From a virus, in IMG/VR virus record IMGVR_UViG_3300037517_002214, positions 1 to 41,890 of that record: DNA of 41,890 nucleotides. One strand, written 5' to 3'. The notes beneath the pieces were generated by a model. That model saw only the letters and a list, made by a program, of their open reading frames with translations. It searched no databases and was not told where the DNA came from. The first letter of the stretch is position 1. Every line of letters starts with the position of its first letter. Made by a program: the position numbers and the translations under genes. Of the stretch, positions 30,407 through 36,642 are shown piece by piece.

Positions 30407-30733
30407 AACACCACGCCCGCACCACGGGCCGACAGCATCGACCACCACGCCCGCACCAGCGGGCCGACAGCATCGACCACCACGCCCGCACCAGCGGGCC
30501 GACAGCATCGACCACCACGCCCGCACCAGCGGGCCGACAGCATCGACCACCACGCCCGCACCAGCGGGCCGACAGCATCGACCACCACGCCAGCACCAGC
30601 GGGCCGACAGCATCGACCACCACGCCCGCACCAGCGGGCCGACAGCATCGACCACCACGCCAGCACCAGCGGGCCGACAGCATCGACCACCACGCCCGCA
30701 CCAGCGGGCCGACAGCATCGACCACCACGCCCG
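30407..30733 (+). repeat. Array of 35-bp tandem repeats with internal hairpin
   Basis: Eight full units of exactly 35 bp (30441-30720), one leading degenerate 34-bp unit (30407-30440) and a 13-nt truncated end. Unit: ACCACCACGC CCGCACCAGC GGGCCGACAG CATCG (spaces for reading). Each holds GCCCGC-ACCA-GCGGGC, a perfect 6-bp hairpin with tetraloop. Units 5 and 7 differ only by C to A at position 11 of the unit. Because 35 is not a multiple of 3 the array is open in several frames on both strands by composition alone, so it is treated as non-coding. Spacers are identical, so it is not a CRISPR array; it resembles iterons, a partition/origin site or a structured leader. Confidence 0.9.
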
Positions 30734-30934
30734 ACCGTAGAAACCCCGACCGTAGAAACGGGCCGCCCCCCGAACATGGAAACCCCGAACGTGGAAACCC
30801 CGACCGCCTGGCCCGATCATGGAAACGAGCCGCAGCTGCGGCCCGGTGCGTGGAAACCCGTATCCTTCGAGGATGCCCCCGAGCGTGGAAACTGGGGGTA
30901 TCTAAGGTCGGCCGCCGGGCTGATCGGGCTTTCT

Positions 30935-30972
30935 GGGGCATTCTGTGACTGCCATTTTTGGCAAAATGCCCC
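30935..30972 (+). other. Compound hairpin in the non-coding block
   Basis: GGGGCATT (30935-30942) pairs with AATGCCCC (30965-30972); inside, TGCCA-TTTT-TGGCA (30950-30963) forms a second stem. The outer stem has a 7-nt one-sided bulge. It would be stable in RNA of either strand and lies about 40 nt before the next gene. Confidence 0.6.
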
Positions 30973-31014
30973 CCAACGTGGAAACGAGCACCCCCAACGT
31001 AGGAACGAGAACCA

Positions 31015-31269
31015 ATGAAACGAAAACGAACGAAAGCAGAACTGGAGCGGCTCGCCGCTGACTTTGAAGACCGCATGGCATGGCTTGAGACGGCATGGGG
31101 GTGCCGAACGGAATACGAGGTCGATCTGGCGACCGGCCGCGTCTGGCTGAAGGTCACGATGCCAGCCAGCCCGACCGCGCTCGTGGTGCGGTGCGCCATC
31201 GACGGCATCACCCTCCCCGGCACAAGCCCGGCTGGCGCGGATTCTCACGATCCCAACTGTCCTGGCTGA
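31015..31269 (+). CDS. Small protein, unknown
   Basis: 84 residues. It begins MKRKRTKAELERLAADFEDRM, a basic/helical start, then Cys 29-x-T-E-Y-E-V and ends HDPNCPG. The ATG is preceded by motif CGTAGGAAC and GAGAACCA. No family recognised. The next gene lies 136 nt on, after another motif copy and a candidate promoter. Confidence 0.65.
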   Translation: MKRKRTKAELERLAADFEDRMAWLETAWGCRTEYEVDLATGRVWLKVTMPASPTALVVRCAIDGITLPGTSPAGADSHDPNCPG

Positions 31270-31316
31270 CTCCGAACGTGGAAACGAGCGGCGAAAACGA
31301 AAAACAGATTTTAGGC

Positions 31317-31344
31317 TTGACTCAACTTGTGCCGATGCTAGGAT
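31317..31344 (+). promoter_or_regulatory. Candidate sigma70-type promoter
   Basis: TTGACT (31317-31322), 16-nt spacer, TAGGAT (31339-31344), 62 nt before ATG 31406, in the gap between two small genes. Spacing matches the 28698 promoter; the -10 is poor. Confidence 0.45.
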
Positions 31345-31405
31345 TGTCACGAACGAGGGCGACGGTCGCCCCGATCATGGAAACCCAAGAACGAGGAAAC
31401 GAGCG

Positions 31406-31627
31406 ATGACAACGGAAACGAATCTCCAGTGGCAGGTGGTGCGCGGCTTCGGCGATATCGTCGACTCCCCGAACGAGTGCTTCGACCTTGAAGTGGTCGC
31501 GACGTTCAAGAGCGAAGCCGACGCGCAGGTTTTCGCTGATCTCTACTACGAAACGAACATCGTGGACATTCAAGAGCGGATGCCCGGCATGTGGAAAGCG
31601 TTTTTCGTGACCGTGAAGAAGTCCTGA
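31406..31627 (+). CDS. Small protein, unknown
   Basis: 73 residues, acidic, with FKSEADAQVFADLYY. The leader CGAGGAAACGAGCG lies directly before the ATG, and a second CATGGAAAC copy lies 16 nt further upstream. The A-x-V-F-A-D-L helix pattern is like that in other small phage proteins of the region (ATREEAEQFL). Function unknown. Confidence 0.7.
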   Translation: MTTETNLQWQVVRGFGDIVDSPNECFDLEVVATFKSEADAQVFADLYYETNIVDIQERMPGMWKAFFVTVKKS

Positions 31628-31660
31628 ACCAACCCCAACCCCCGAACGAGGAAACGAGCG

Positions 31661-31963
31661 ATGCGACAGATGATGCAGCAAAACCCAGCAGACAAGCAGC
31701 GAGCAAAAGAGGTCAGCGATATTTTCTGCGCTCTTGAGGAGTGCATGTGCTACTTGAGCAACCGATGGGCAGACGAGCATGAATATGAAGACATTGCTGA
31801 CTACAAGAGCAGGATCGAAGCAGAACTGTCCGAACTGAAAGTCGATGGTTTCGCGATCACCAAGATGACGCGGCGGCCGTTTGGTTTTGTCGCGTCATAC
31901 AAAGGCGCAGAGTACAAGTTCAAGGCAGGCGCGCGAGCCTACGAATACACGCGCACGAAGTGA
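31661..31963 (+). CDS. Small protein, unknown
   Basis: 100 residues. Helical N-terminus (QQNPADKQRAKEVSDIFCALEECMCYL in two stretches), then beta-like C-terminus (GFVASYKGAEYKFKAGARAYEYTRTK). The leader CCCGAACGAGGAAACGAGCG precedes ATG 31661. Its stop is 38 nt before the next gene's ATG. No family recognised. Confidence 0.7.
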   Translation: MRQMMQQNPADKQRAKEVSDIFCALEECMCYLSNRWADEHEYEDIADYKSRIEAELSELKVDGFAITKMTRRPFGFVASYKGAEYKFKAGARAYEYTRTK

Positions 31964-32001
31964 CAGTTTTATTCACCAACCCCCGAACGAGGAAACGAGC
32001 G

Positions 32002-32301
32002 ATGCGCGACGTTACATGGTATGCTGTCTACGAAAGCAACGATTCCAAGGGCTACGATGCGGACTACGTTCCCTGCGTCAGTCGCGATGCCGCGATGCAG
32101 GCGGCGGAAGGGTACCTGGCGTTCGCCAGCGGCGAACGCGATGCGGTCTACATCGTGGCAGTGCCGCATTCGTTGTGCGTGACGGACAACGAGGAGTGGT
32201 CGCTCTGGGAGTGCCTGGGAGAGATCGAAGCCGATGGTGCGTCGAACTTCGTGCATCTGCATCGCGGCCCGCGATACGGTGAGGATGCAGCTGCGGTCTG
32301 A
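32002..32301 (+). CDS. Small protein, unknown
   Basis: 99 residues from ATG 32002, chosen because the leader CGAGGAAACGAGCG ends exactly there. A start upstream in the same frame would run through the motif. The product is acidic with YLAFASGERDAVYIVAVPHSL, which looks like a small beta-alpha domain. No known motif. It is followed by 110 nt of gap that contains two motif copies. Confidence 0.7.
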   Translation: MRDVTWYAVYESNDSKGYDADYVPCVSRDAAMQAAEGYLAFASGERDAVYIVAVPHSLCVTDNEEWSLWECLGEIEADGASNFVHLHRGPRYGEDAAAV

Positions 32302-32411
32302 CGCAGGCCCGGAGCGGATGCCATAGCCTGCATACCGATAGAACTACGGGGCGGCGCGTTGCCGCCCCGGATCGTGGAAACGATTGGAAGCCCCGTAGGA
32401 GGAAACGAGCG

Positions 32412-32690
32412 ATGGGCGCGGAGTTTGACTGCCGACGATTCGATGATGCCGACAAGGCGACCGTGCAGGCGAAGTGGGAGGCGGCCGTCGACAGCGACAG
32501 TCGCGAGAACGGCCGTTCATACAGCGGCACAATCGCGATGCTGCCTGGCCCGATCTCGTGGCGGCTGGAGCAGTTCGCCACCCGTGAGGAAGCCGAACAG
32601 TTCCTCGTGGAGAAGCACCAAAAGTGGGAACCACCGATGGCGGTACGCTGCGGCGAAGGGTGGATTGTCGGAGGGTGGTGCTCTTCGTAG
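32412..32690 (+). CDS. Small protein, unknown
   Basis: 92 residues. The leader AGGAGGAAACGAGCG precedes ATG 32412. It contains QFATREEAEQFLVEKHQKW, resembling the short aromatic-rich input-strand/helix proteins seen at 31406. No catalytic motif. Belongs to the motif-controlled gene set. Confidence 0.7.
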   Translation: MGAEFDCRRFDDADKATVQAKWEAAVDSDSRENGRSYSGTIAMLPGPISWRLEQFATREEAEQFLVEKHQKWEPPMAVRCGEGWIVGGWCSS

Positions 32691-32763
32691 CAAGGCATTC
32701 GATGGCAGGGGCCGCGTCGGCCCCGAACGTGGAAACGATACCCCCGAGTGGAGGAACGCGACG

Positions 32764-33117
32764 ATGGGATATGTGAGCAACGCGATGATCGAAATGGCCG
32801 AGGCCGGCGCCGTCATGGCCGAGGTGACCGAGGTGCAGGCGTGGCGGGCTGCCGGCCACACCGTGCCGCTGGTGTGGGTCGAGGTCGACACCTACCGGGG
32901 CCGGCGGAATATGCCTGCCATGACCCTGGAGACGGCCGAGCGGCTCGCCGGCTGCCTGGATGACGAGGAGGCCCGCGAGACGCTGCGGCAGGCCGTGGCC
33001 GATGCACGCAGCTACCTCGCCACGGTCGGCCGGGTGTGCGCCCAGTGCGGATGCCACGGGCAGCGGCACTGGTTCGTGAACACCGGCAGCGAGACGCTGT
33101 GTGTGGAGTGCGGGTGA
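32764..33117 (+). CDS. Small zinc-ribbon protein
   Basis: 117 residues from ATG 32764, placed by the ribosome site (GGAGGAACGCGACG) despite an open frame that extends further upstream. The C-terminal VCAQCGCHG...HWFVNTG...LCVECG has two C-x2-C pairs (about 92-117), a probable zinc ribbon. The N-terminal part is helical (SNAMIEMAEAGAVMAEVTEVQAW in two stretches) and includes RAAGHTVPLVWVEVDTYRG. Function unknown. Confidence 0.72.
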   Translation: MGYVSNAMIEMAEAGAVMAEVTEVQAWRAAGHTVPLVWVEVDTYRGRRNMPAMTLETAERLAGCLDDEEARETLRQAVADARSYLATVGRVCAQCGCHGQRHWFVNTGSETLCVECG

Positions 33118-33214
33118 TGCCGACACCGCCCCGGCTCGTTGCCTGGGCGGTTCGATTAGTGGATGATTTCACCAGACCCCCGAGTGGGGGAACGAGAAGC
33201 AAAAGGGAACAACG

Positions 33215-33811
33215 ATGGACTGCATTATCTGCACGATGCCTGAGTGCTGCGGCGAAAAGGACTGCCCGGTCGGCTGGCATCTCGCCCACTACTGGCGATA
33301 CGACGACGGCACCTACAGCGTCTGCGATTCGGACGGGAATCACGACGACTGCGACGAGAGCGATATCCCGACCGACTCCGAGTATAGCGCCGCCTGGCTC
33401 GACTACTCGCGGCACGTTGCCGATACCGGCTGCGACCCGCTGGGGGAGTTCCACGGCATCCCCCGTGCGACGAAACGGAAGGAGCGGTATACCGCAGCCT
33501 TCCGCCCTTCGATCCTGGGCGGCAAGCTTGTCGCCGTCCGGCGCGGCGGCAAGGTCATGCCGCTGCGTGACCTCCCGCAGCGAGTGATCGACTACCTCGA
33601 CTGCGAGCGGATGCCTGGCGAGGCCGGCAACCTCCGGTTTCGCGGCGGGTGGCAGGAGTTGACAAGCCTGGACTGCGTGAAACTCTACCGCGGCACGGCC
33701 CGCGTCACCTTTACGCTTGACCATGAGGAGCCGAGGCCCGCGGCGGCCGTCGAGGCCGACCTGCGACGAGCGGCTCGACGCCACCTGCGAGAAAAGAAGG
33801 CGAAGGCGTGA
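33215..33811 (+). CDS. Cysteine-rich small protein, unknown
   Basis: 198 residues. The N-terminus has clustered cysteines (MDCIICTMPECCGEKDC, 1-17) and an acidic aspartate/serine-rich part (DGNHDDCDESD), which suggests metal binding. The middle has FRPSILGGKLVAVRRGGKVMPLRD and the C-terminus is basic. A weaker leader (AAAAGGGAACAACG) precedes the ATG. No known family. Confidence 0.7.
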   Translation: MDCIICTMPECCGEKDCPVGWHLAHYWRYDDGTYSVCDSDGNHDDCDESDIPTDSEYSAAWLDYSRHVADTGCDPLGEFHGIPRATKRKERYTAAFRPSILGGKLVAVRRGGKVMPLRDLPQRVIDYLDCERMPGEAGNLRFRGGWQELTSLDCVKLYRGTARVTFTLDHEEPRPAAAVEADLRRAARRHLREKKAKA

Positions 33812-33921
33812 GCGACCCGCCCTGGTCCCCCGGCCGGCGAAACGCTGGTACGGGGGCGACGGGCGGGCCGCGGTGGCCCGGAACGTGGAAACCCATAACC
33901 CTAGAGACGAGGAGAGCGACG

Positions 33922-34170
33922 ATGACCGACCGATTCAAGTTCCTGGCCGTGCGCCGTGCCGGCCGCGTGGCGATTGTGCGTGTGCTGCATAGCGGCGAGG
34001 TGGCCGGCTACGATCCCGTGGCCGACCGCGAGCAGCGGCAGCGGCACTTCAAGATTCACCGCGGGCCTGCGGCATACGATGCTGCCTTCGGCGACTCGCG
34101 GCAGTATGGCAGCCTGGAGGATGCCGTGGCCGACGCGGCTGTGGCTGGCCGGTGGGTCGAGACTGCCTGA
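33922..34170 (+). CDS. Small basic protein, unknown
   Basis: 82 residues from ATG 33922, favoured by GACGAGGAGAGCGACG directly before it; an alternative GTG at 33808 overlapping the previous stop (GTGA) would add 38 residues, mostly translated from the motif-bearing leader. The core RFKFLAVRRAGRVAIVRVLHSGEVAG is beta-like. No family recognised. Confidence 0.68.
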   Translation: MTDRFKFLAVRRAGRVAIVRVLHSGEVAGYDPVADREQRQRHFKIHRGPAAYDAAFGDSRQYGSLEDAVADAAVAGRWVETA

Positions 34171-34242
34171 CCCCCTGACCGTGGAAACCAGAGTTCGATT
34201 TCACCCTGCCGCCCCGTGCGGCGAAACCAGAGGAGAGCGACG

Positions 34243-34608
34243 ATGATCTACTGGATTCTGGCCGATATCGCCGGAGAGCACGGCCGCCGGCACGATGGCA
34301 ACTGGGAGCCGTTGTCGAAGCGTGAGCCGGCGAGCGACGAGGTGGAGCGGTTCCACCGGCACGCCGACGCCGTGGCGAAGGCCCGGAAGCTCAAGGCGAA
34401 GGATTGCCACTGCAAGCCGCTGAAGCAGGAAGGCGTCGTGTTCTACTGGCATCTGCCGGAGGCGGCGGCCGGCGAGAGCGACCTCGCCGAGGTCGTCGAG
34501 TTTCGGTCGGCGAGGCAGGCGGCGGCGTGGCGGAAGCGGGCCGAGGCCGAGGGCTGCGAGGTGATCGAGTGCCTGGGGACGGCGAAACGAAAGGCGGCGA
34601 AGAAATGA
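34243..34608 (+). CDS. Small protein, unknown
   Basis: 121 residues from ATG 34243 with leader GAGGAGAGCGACG. Helical and basic toward the end (AWRKRAEAEGCEVIECLGTAKRKAAKK). H-C-x-C in KDCHCKPLK is the only metal-like site. It overlaps the next gene by 4 nt (ATGA), so they are coupled. Confidence 0.7.
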   Translation: MIYWILADIAGEHGRRHDGNWEPLSKREPASDEVERFHRHADAVAKARKLKAKDCHCKPLKQEGVVFYWHLPEAAAGESDLAEVVEFRSARQAAAWRKRAEAEGCEVIECLGTAKRKAAKK

Positions 34609-34790
34609 GCAACCGCATCAGCCCATACGAAGCCGGCTGGCTCACCTTCCTCGTCGAGCAGCGGCTGGCGACGGCCTCCGAGGCCCGCGAGGCACAGAAT
34701 CGCGTGGCACAGGATGCCGTCCGCGAATTGGAGGAGCGCCGGCGGCAGCGCCGGCTCGAGCGCAGGCGGAAAAAACGCGAGGAGGACTAG
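34605..34790 (+). CDS. Short basic helical protein
   Basis: 61 residues from ATG 34605 (ATGA overlap with the previous stop). The C-terminal half is a highly charged helix (RELEERRRQRRLERRRKKREED), typical of a coiled-coil or nucleic-acid-binding tail. The N-terminal part reads SPYEAGWLTFLVEQRL. No family. The size fits an anti-host or regulator peptide but this is a guess. Confidence 0.68.
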   Translation: MSNRISPYEAGWLTFLVEQRLATASEAREAQNRVAQDAVRELEERRRQRRLERRRKKREED

Positions 34791-34825
34791 GCTACTGGCC
34801 GATAGTCAGCGTAGGCTACTGGCCG
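34788..34825 (+). repeat. 14-bp direct repeat TAGGCTACTGGCCG
   Basis: The string TAGGCTACTGGCCG occurs at 34788-34801 and 34812-34825, 24 bp apart, just after the stop of the 61-residue gene and just before another motif copy (34837). A local duplication or a binding site. Confidence 0.7.
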
Positions 34826-34860
34826 TGACAGTGGAGCGTAGAAACCAGAGGAGCAGAGAC

Positions 34861-35163
34861 ATGAGGATCGAAGGGTTCAAGGACGGGGATCGGGCATGGG
34901 CGGCAGCGGTGTACGTTCGGGACGGTGGCGGCCGGGAGCCGGCGGCGGCGACGGTCTACGTCCACGAGGTGGCGATCGTGATGGCGGCCGGCGGCATCAT
35001 CCAGGAGGACGGCCGCGAGCCGCGCGTCAGCGGCGTCGGCGAGACGTTCCACCGGACGCAGCAGCAGGCCCGCGAGTGGGCGGCGGCTGAACTCCGCAGG
35101 AGCGCGGCCAACCTGTACCGGCAGGCCGAGGAAGTGGCCGAGCCGCGTGTGGTGACCGTATGA
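34861..35163 (+). CDS. Small protein, unknown
   Basis: 100 residues from ATG 34861, preceded by AGAAACCAGAGGAGCAGAGAC, which contains the SD GAGGAG and a motif copy. It has a beta-like N-terminus (DGDRAWAAAVYVRDGG), VHEVAIVMAAGGIIQEDG and a helical C-terminus. It overlaps the next gene by 4 nt (ATGA). No family recognised. Confidence 0.7.
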   Translation: MRIEGFKDGDRAWAAAVYVRDGGGREPAAATVYVHEVAIVMAAGGIIQEDGREPRVSGVGETFHRTQQQAREWAAAELRRSAANLYRQAEEVAEPRVVTV

Positions 35164-35432
35164 TCGGCCTCGTCCGAGATACCTGGCGGGCCGTGCTCGT
35201 CGTTGTCGTCGCCGTGCTGCTCCGCGGAGTCTTCGCGGAGCGGCCGGCGCCGCCGCCGGCACCCGTGGCCCCTGCGTGGCAACCGGCGGCCGTTCAGTGG
35301 TCGCCCCCGCCCGTGGCAACCGGAGCGTGGCAAACCATGCCCGCCCCGGCCGTGGAAACCCAAGGCCCGATTCGCCGCGTGGCCCGAGAACTCGTAGACT
35401 TGTCCGAAGCCGTGATAGGAGTGGTGCGATGA
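35160..35432 (+). CDS. Short secreted or membrane-anchored proline-rich protein
   Basis: 90 residues. N-terminal hydrophobic segment about 8-24 (TWRAVLVVVVAVLLRGVF) serves as signal or anchor, followed by a Pro/Ala-rich linker (PAPPPAPVAPAW...PPPVATG) and a charged amphipathic C-terminus (VARELVDLSEAVIGVV). Proline-rich linkers after a membrane helix are common in spanin-like or envelope-spanning proteins; function is not settled. The CGTGGAAAC at 35351 lies in its coding frame. Confidence 0.7.
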   Translation: MIGLVRDTWRAVLVVVVAVLLRGVFAERPAPPPAPVAPAWQPAAVQWSPPPVATGAWQTMPAPAVETQGPIRRVARELVDLSEAVIGVVR

Positions 35433-35713
35433 ACGTCGAAGACCTGATGACACCGGAGCAGGCCGCCGAGGCTATCGGGGCGACGAGCCGGCGGGCCGTG
35501 TACCGGGCGATCGCTCGAGCCAAGGCCGCCGGCTCCGACGTCACCGTGGCCCCGTTCGGCAAGATGCTCGTGCGGAAAGACATGGTCGCCGTGCTCAAGG
35601 GCTTCTACTTCCCCTACTACTCAGAGGCGCACCAGGCCAACGTGAAGAAGTGGGGCGCGGCCGGCGGGGCGGCGGCGGGCGTCACCAAGCGAAAGCGGAA
35701 GCAGGGCGGCTAG
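35429..35713 (+). CDS. HTH DNA-binding-like protein
   Basis: 94 residues from ATG 35429 (ATGA overlap with the previous stop). The N-terminal about 60 residues (LMTPEQAAEAIGATSRRAVYRAIARAKAAG ... LVRKDMVAVLKGFYF) look like a winged or MerR/excisionase-type helix-turn-helix: sensor-like start, recognition helix TSRRAVYRAI, then a short wing. The C-terminus is Gly/Ala/Lys-rich. It could bind DNA of this region, for example the repeats or motifs. Its stop overlaps that of the convergent HNH gene. Confidence 0.72.
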   Translation: MNVEDLMTPEQAAEAIGATSRRAVYRAIARAKAAGSDVTVAPFGKMLVRKDMVAVLKGFYFPYYSEAHQANVKKWGAAGGAAAGVTKRKRKQGG

Positions 35714-36024
35714 AGGCTCTCGCGTGCCGTCTTACGGGAGTGGCACCGCCGGCAGAGCAACTGCAACCCTGACAGCGGCGTGGCCTCTGCGGCCTCGCTG
35801 GCTGGCTTGGCGACGATGTGGTCGATCTGGGCATCTCCGGCCCGGTGGCAGACGGCACCACACTCGCGGCAGCAGCCGCCGTCGCGGGCGATGACAGCCT
35901 TCCGTACCCGCTGCCATGCGGCCGAGCCGTACCCCCGTTCGTGAGAACTGGCGCGGGTCTGCGCGGCCTCCGTCCGGCGAAACGAGCCGAATCGCGGTCT
36001 AAAGGTGGGGATTCTGCGCGGCAC
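35710..36024 (-). CDS. HNH endonuclease
   Basis: 104 residues, start GTG 36024. It begins PRRIPTFRPRFGSF, the typical short N-terminus of phage HNH proteins (pattern PRR-PTFRP). Zinc cysteines C52/C55 (CCRECG) and C91/C94 (CRRCHS) bracket the active D68-H69 (IDHIVAKP); the usual asparagine before LQLLC is a glycine (G87). It overlaps the membrane gene by 26 nt. Role may be in packaging or DNA cleavage; a second HNH sits by the terminase. Confidence 0.85.
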   Translation of the reverse strand: MPRRIPTFRPRFGSFRRTEAAQTRASSHERGYGSAAWQRVRKAVIARDGGCCRECGAVCHRAGDAQIDHIVAKPASEAAEATPLSGLQLLCRRCHSRKTARESL

Positions 36025-36352
36025 TCGACCACCCGACCAGGAGAACGCGATGGCTCTCGCGGGCGAACCACCACTCGATCACCAGTTTGATGATCACCTG
36101 CGCGAGCATCGACAGGAGGAACATGGCGACGACGCTGCCGTACTTCTTTCGCAGACGCACCGAGACGCGGGCCTTGACCACCTCTTCCAGGCGATCCGTC
36201 GGACAGCCGGCAGGCCACTCCTCGACGATCATCTCCACGATGCGGTCGCGGAGCGGCCCGTGCATGGCAAGCCGCATCCCGCCTCGCTTGGCGACGAACG
36301 CCTTCAGCGGACGATAGACCGCGTCGCTGGCGGGCATGTGCCGCTCGTGCAT
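35999..36352 (-). CDS. Small membrane protein
   Basis: 117 residues from ATG 36352; the ribosome site AAAGGA lies 7 nt before, so the longer reading is not needed. One hydrophobic segment about 80-100 (SVVAMFLLSMLAQVIIKLVIEWWF) is a membrane helix; the N-terminus is basic/polar. Such single-span proteins in this cluster could be a holin, an antiholin or an anchored regulator. It overlaps the lipoprotein gene by 49 nt, an unusually long overlap. Confidence 0.68.
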   Translation of the reverse strand: MHERHMPASDAVYRPLKAFVAKRGGMRLAMHGPLRDRIVEMIVEEWPAGCPTDRLEEVVKARVSVRLRKKYGSVVAMFLLSMLAQVIIKLVIEWWFARESHRVLLVGWSSAAQNPHL

Positions 36353-36642
36353 GGTGCGTCCTTTGTCTTTTCCTTCCCCGTTCCATCGCACGCGGCGCAG
36401 ACCACTGACACGGTTCCGTCGCCGAGGCGGCCCTTGCCGCCACACGCGCTACAGACCCCCGCAGGGCCGGGCTTCGGCGCCGGCGTCGGGCCGACGGCCG
36501 CCGACCACACGCCGTAGTTGCCGGTCACGGCGACGAACGGTTGGAGATTCTCCTTCACGTTCTTCTCGACGCAGCCGACAACCGCGGCGGCGATGATCGC
36601 GACAATTGCGACGCCCGTGGCGTCAACGACGAGACATCTCAT
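36304..36642 (-). CDS. Lipoprotein with double zinc-knuckle motif
   Basis: 112 residues from ATG 36642 (RBS AAGGGG). Signal peptide of type II: hydrophobic 10-23 (GVAIVAIIAAAVVG) then lipid-modifiable C24 in VVGC. The mature part has two DnaJ-like knuckles CSACGGKG (64/67) and CAACDGTG (82/85), and a C-rich tail (CTSGTC). So it is probably an envelope lipoprotein binding zinc. It overlaps the peptidase stop by 4 nt (ATGA). Its function in phage is not known; such lipoproteins could be spanin-like or superinfection-exclusion factors. Confidence 0.75.
   Translation of the reverse strand: MRCLVVDATGVAIVAIIAAAVVGCVEKNVKENLQPFVAVTGNYGVWSAAVGPTPAPKPGPAGVCSACGGKGRLGDGTVSVVCAACDGTGKEKTKDAPCTSGTCPPATRSIVR

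Larger units (their letters stand above)
30328..31014. other. 687-base non-coding block
   Basis: No convincing protein gene lies here. It contains, in order, the 16-bp hairpin, the 35-bp repeat array (30407-30733), nine motif copies in 30736-31006, a 14-nt palindrome GCCGCAGCTGCGGC (30829-30842), a hairpin at 30862-30874 (ATCCT-TCG-AGGAT), an inverted CCCCC...GGGGG around a motif copy (30876-30899) and a compound hairpin 30935-30972. The density of structure suggests a regulatory or structured RNA locus. Confidence 0.65.
30736..34845 (+). repeat. Dispersed same-strand motif CGTGGAAAC and leader variant CGAGGAAACGAGCGATG
   Basis: All copies lie on the plus strand. CGTGGAAAC starts at 30790, 30849, 30884, 30977, 31277, 32373, 32728, 33894, 34180 (and 35351 inside a gene). 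CATGGAAAC: 30775, 30818, 31376. CGTAGAAAC: 30736, 30751, 34837. CGAGGAAAC followed by GAGCGATG start codon: 31392, 31647, 31988; GGAGGAAAC: 32398; CGTAGGAAC: 30998. The context is often CCCCGAACG before the motif and GAG after it. By chance a given 9-mer is expected about 0.02 times per strand in this span. The version with GAGGAAA is the actual SD before starts; the T version lies further upstream. Confidence 0.85.

Noticed and set aside
30407-30733. CRISPR array
   Set aside because: All units are identical including the would-be spacers, units are contiguous with no variable sequence, and no cas genes are nearby.
30306-30740. Open frames across the 35-bp repeats on both strands (e.g. repeats of GPTASTTTPAPA or VVVDAVGPLV)
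   Set aside because: The unit is not a multiple of three and several frames are open because the sequence lacks stop codons; there is no SD, and the array is better read as non-coding.
30776-31018. 80-residue plus-strand frame ending in an ATGA overlap with the 31015 gene
   Set aside because: Its ATG is part of a CATGGAAAC motif, there is no SD, and its sequence is largely the translated motif (NVETP, RGNE); overlap with the next start may be chance.
34816-35598. 260-residue minus-strand frame opposite the small plus-strand genes
   Set aside because: Antisense shadow; the plus strand has a chain of ATGA-coupled starts and SD leaders in this stretch.
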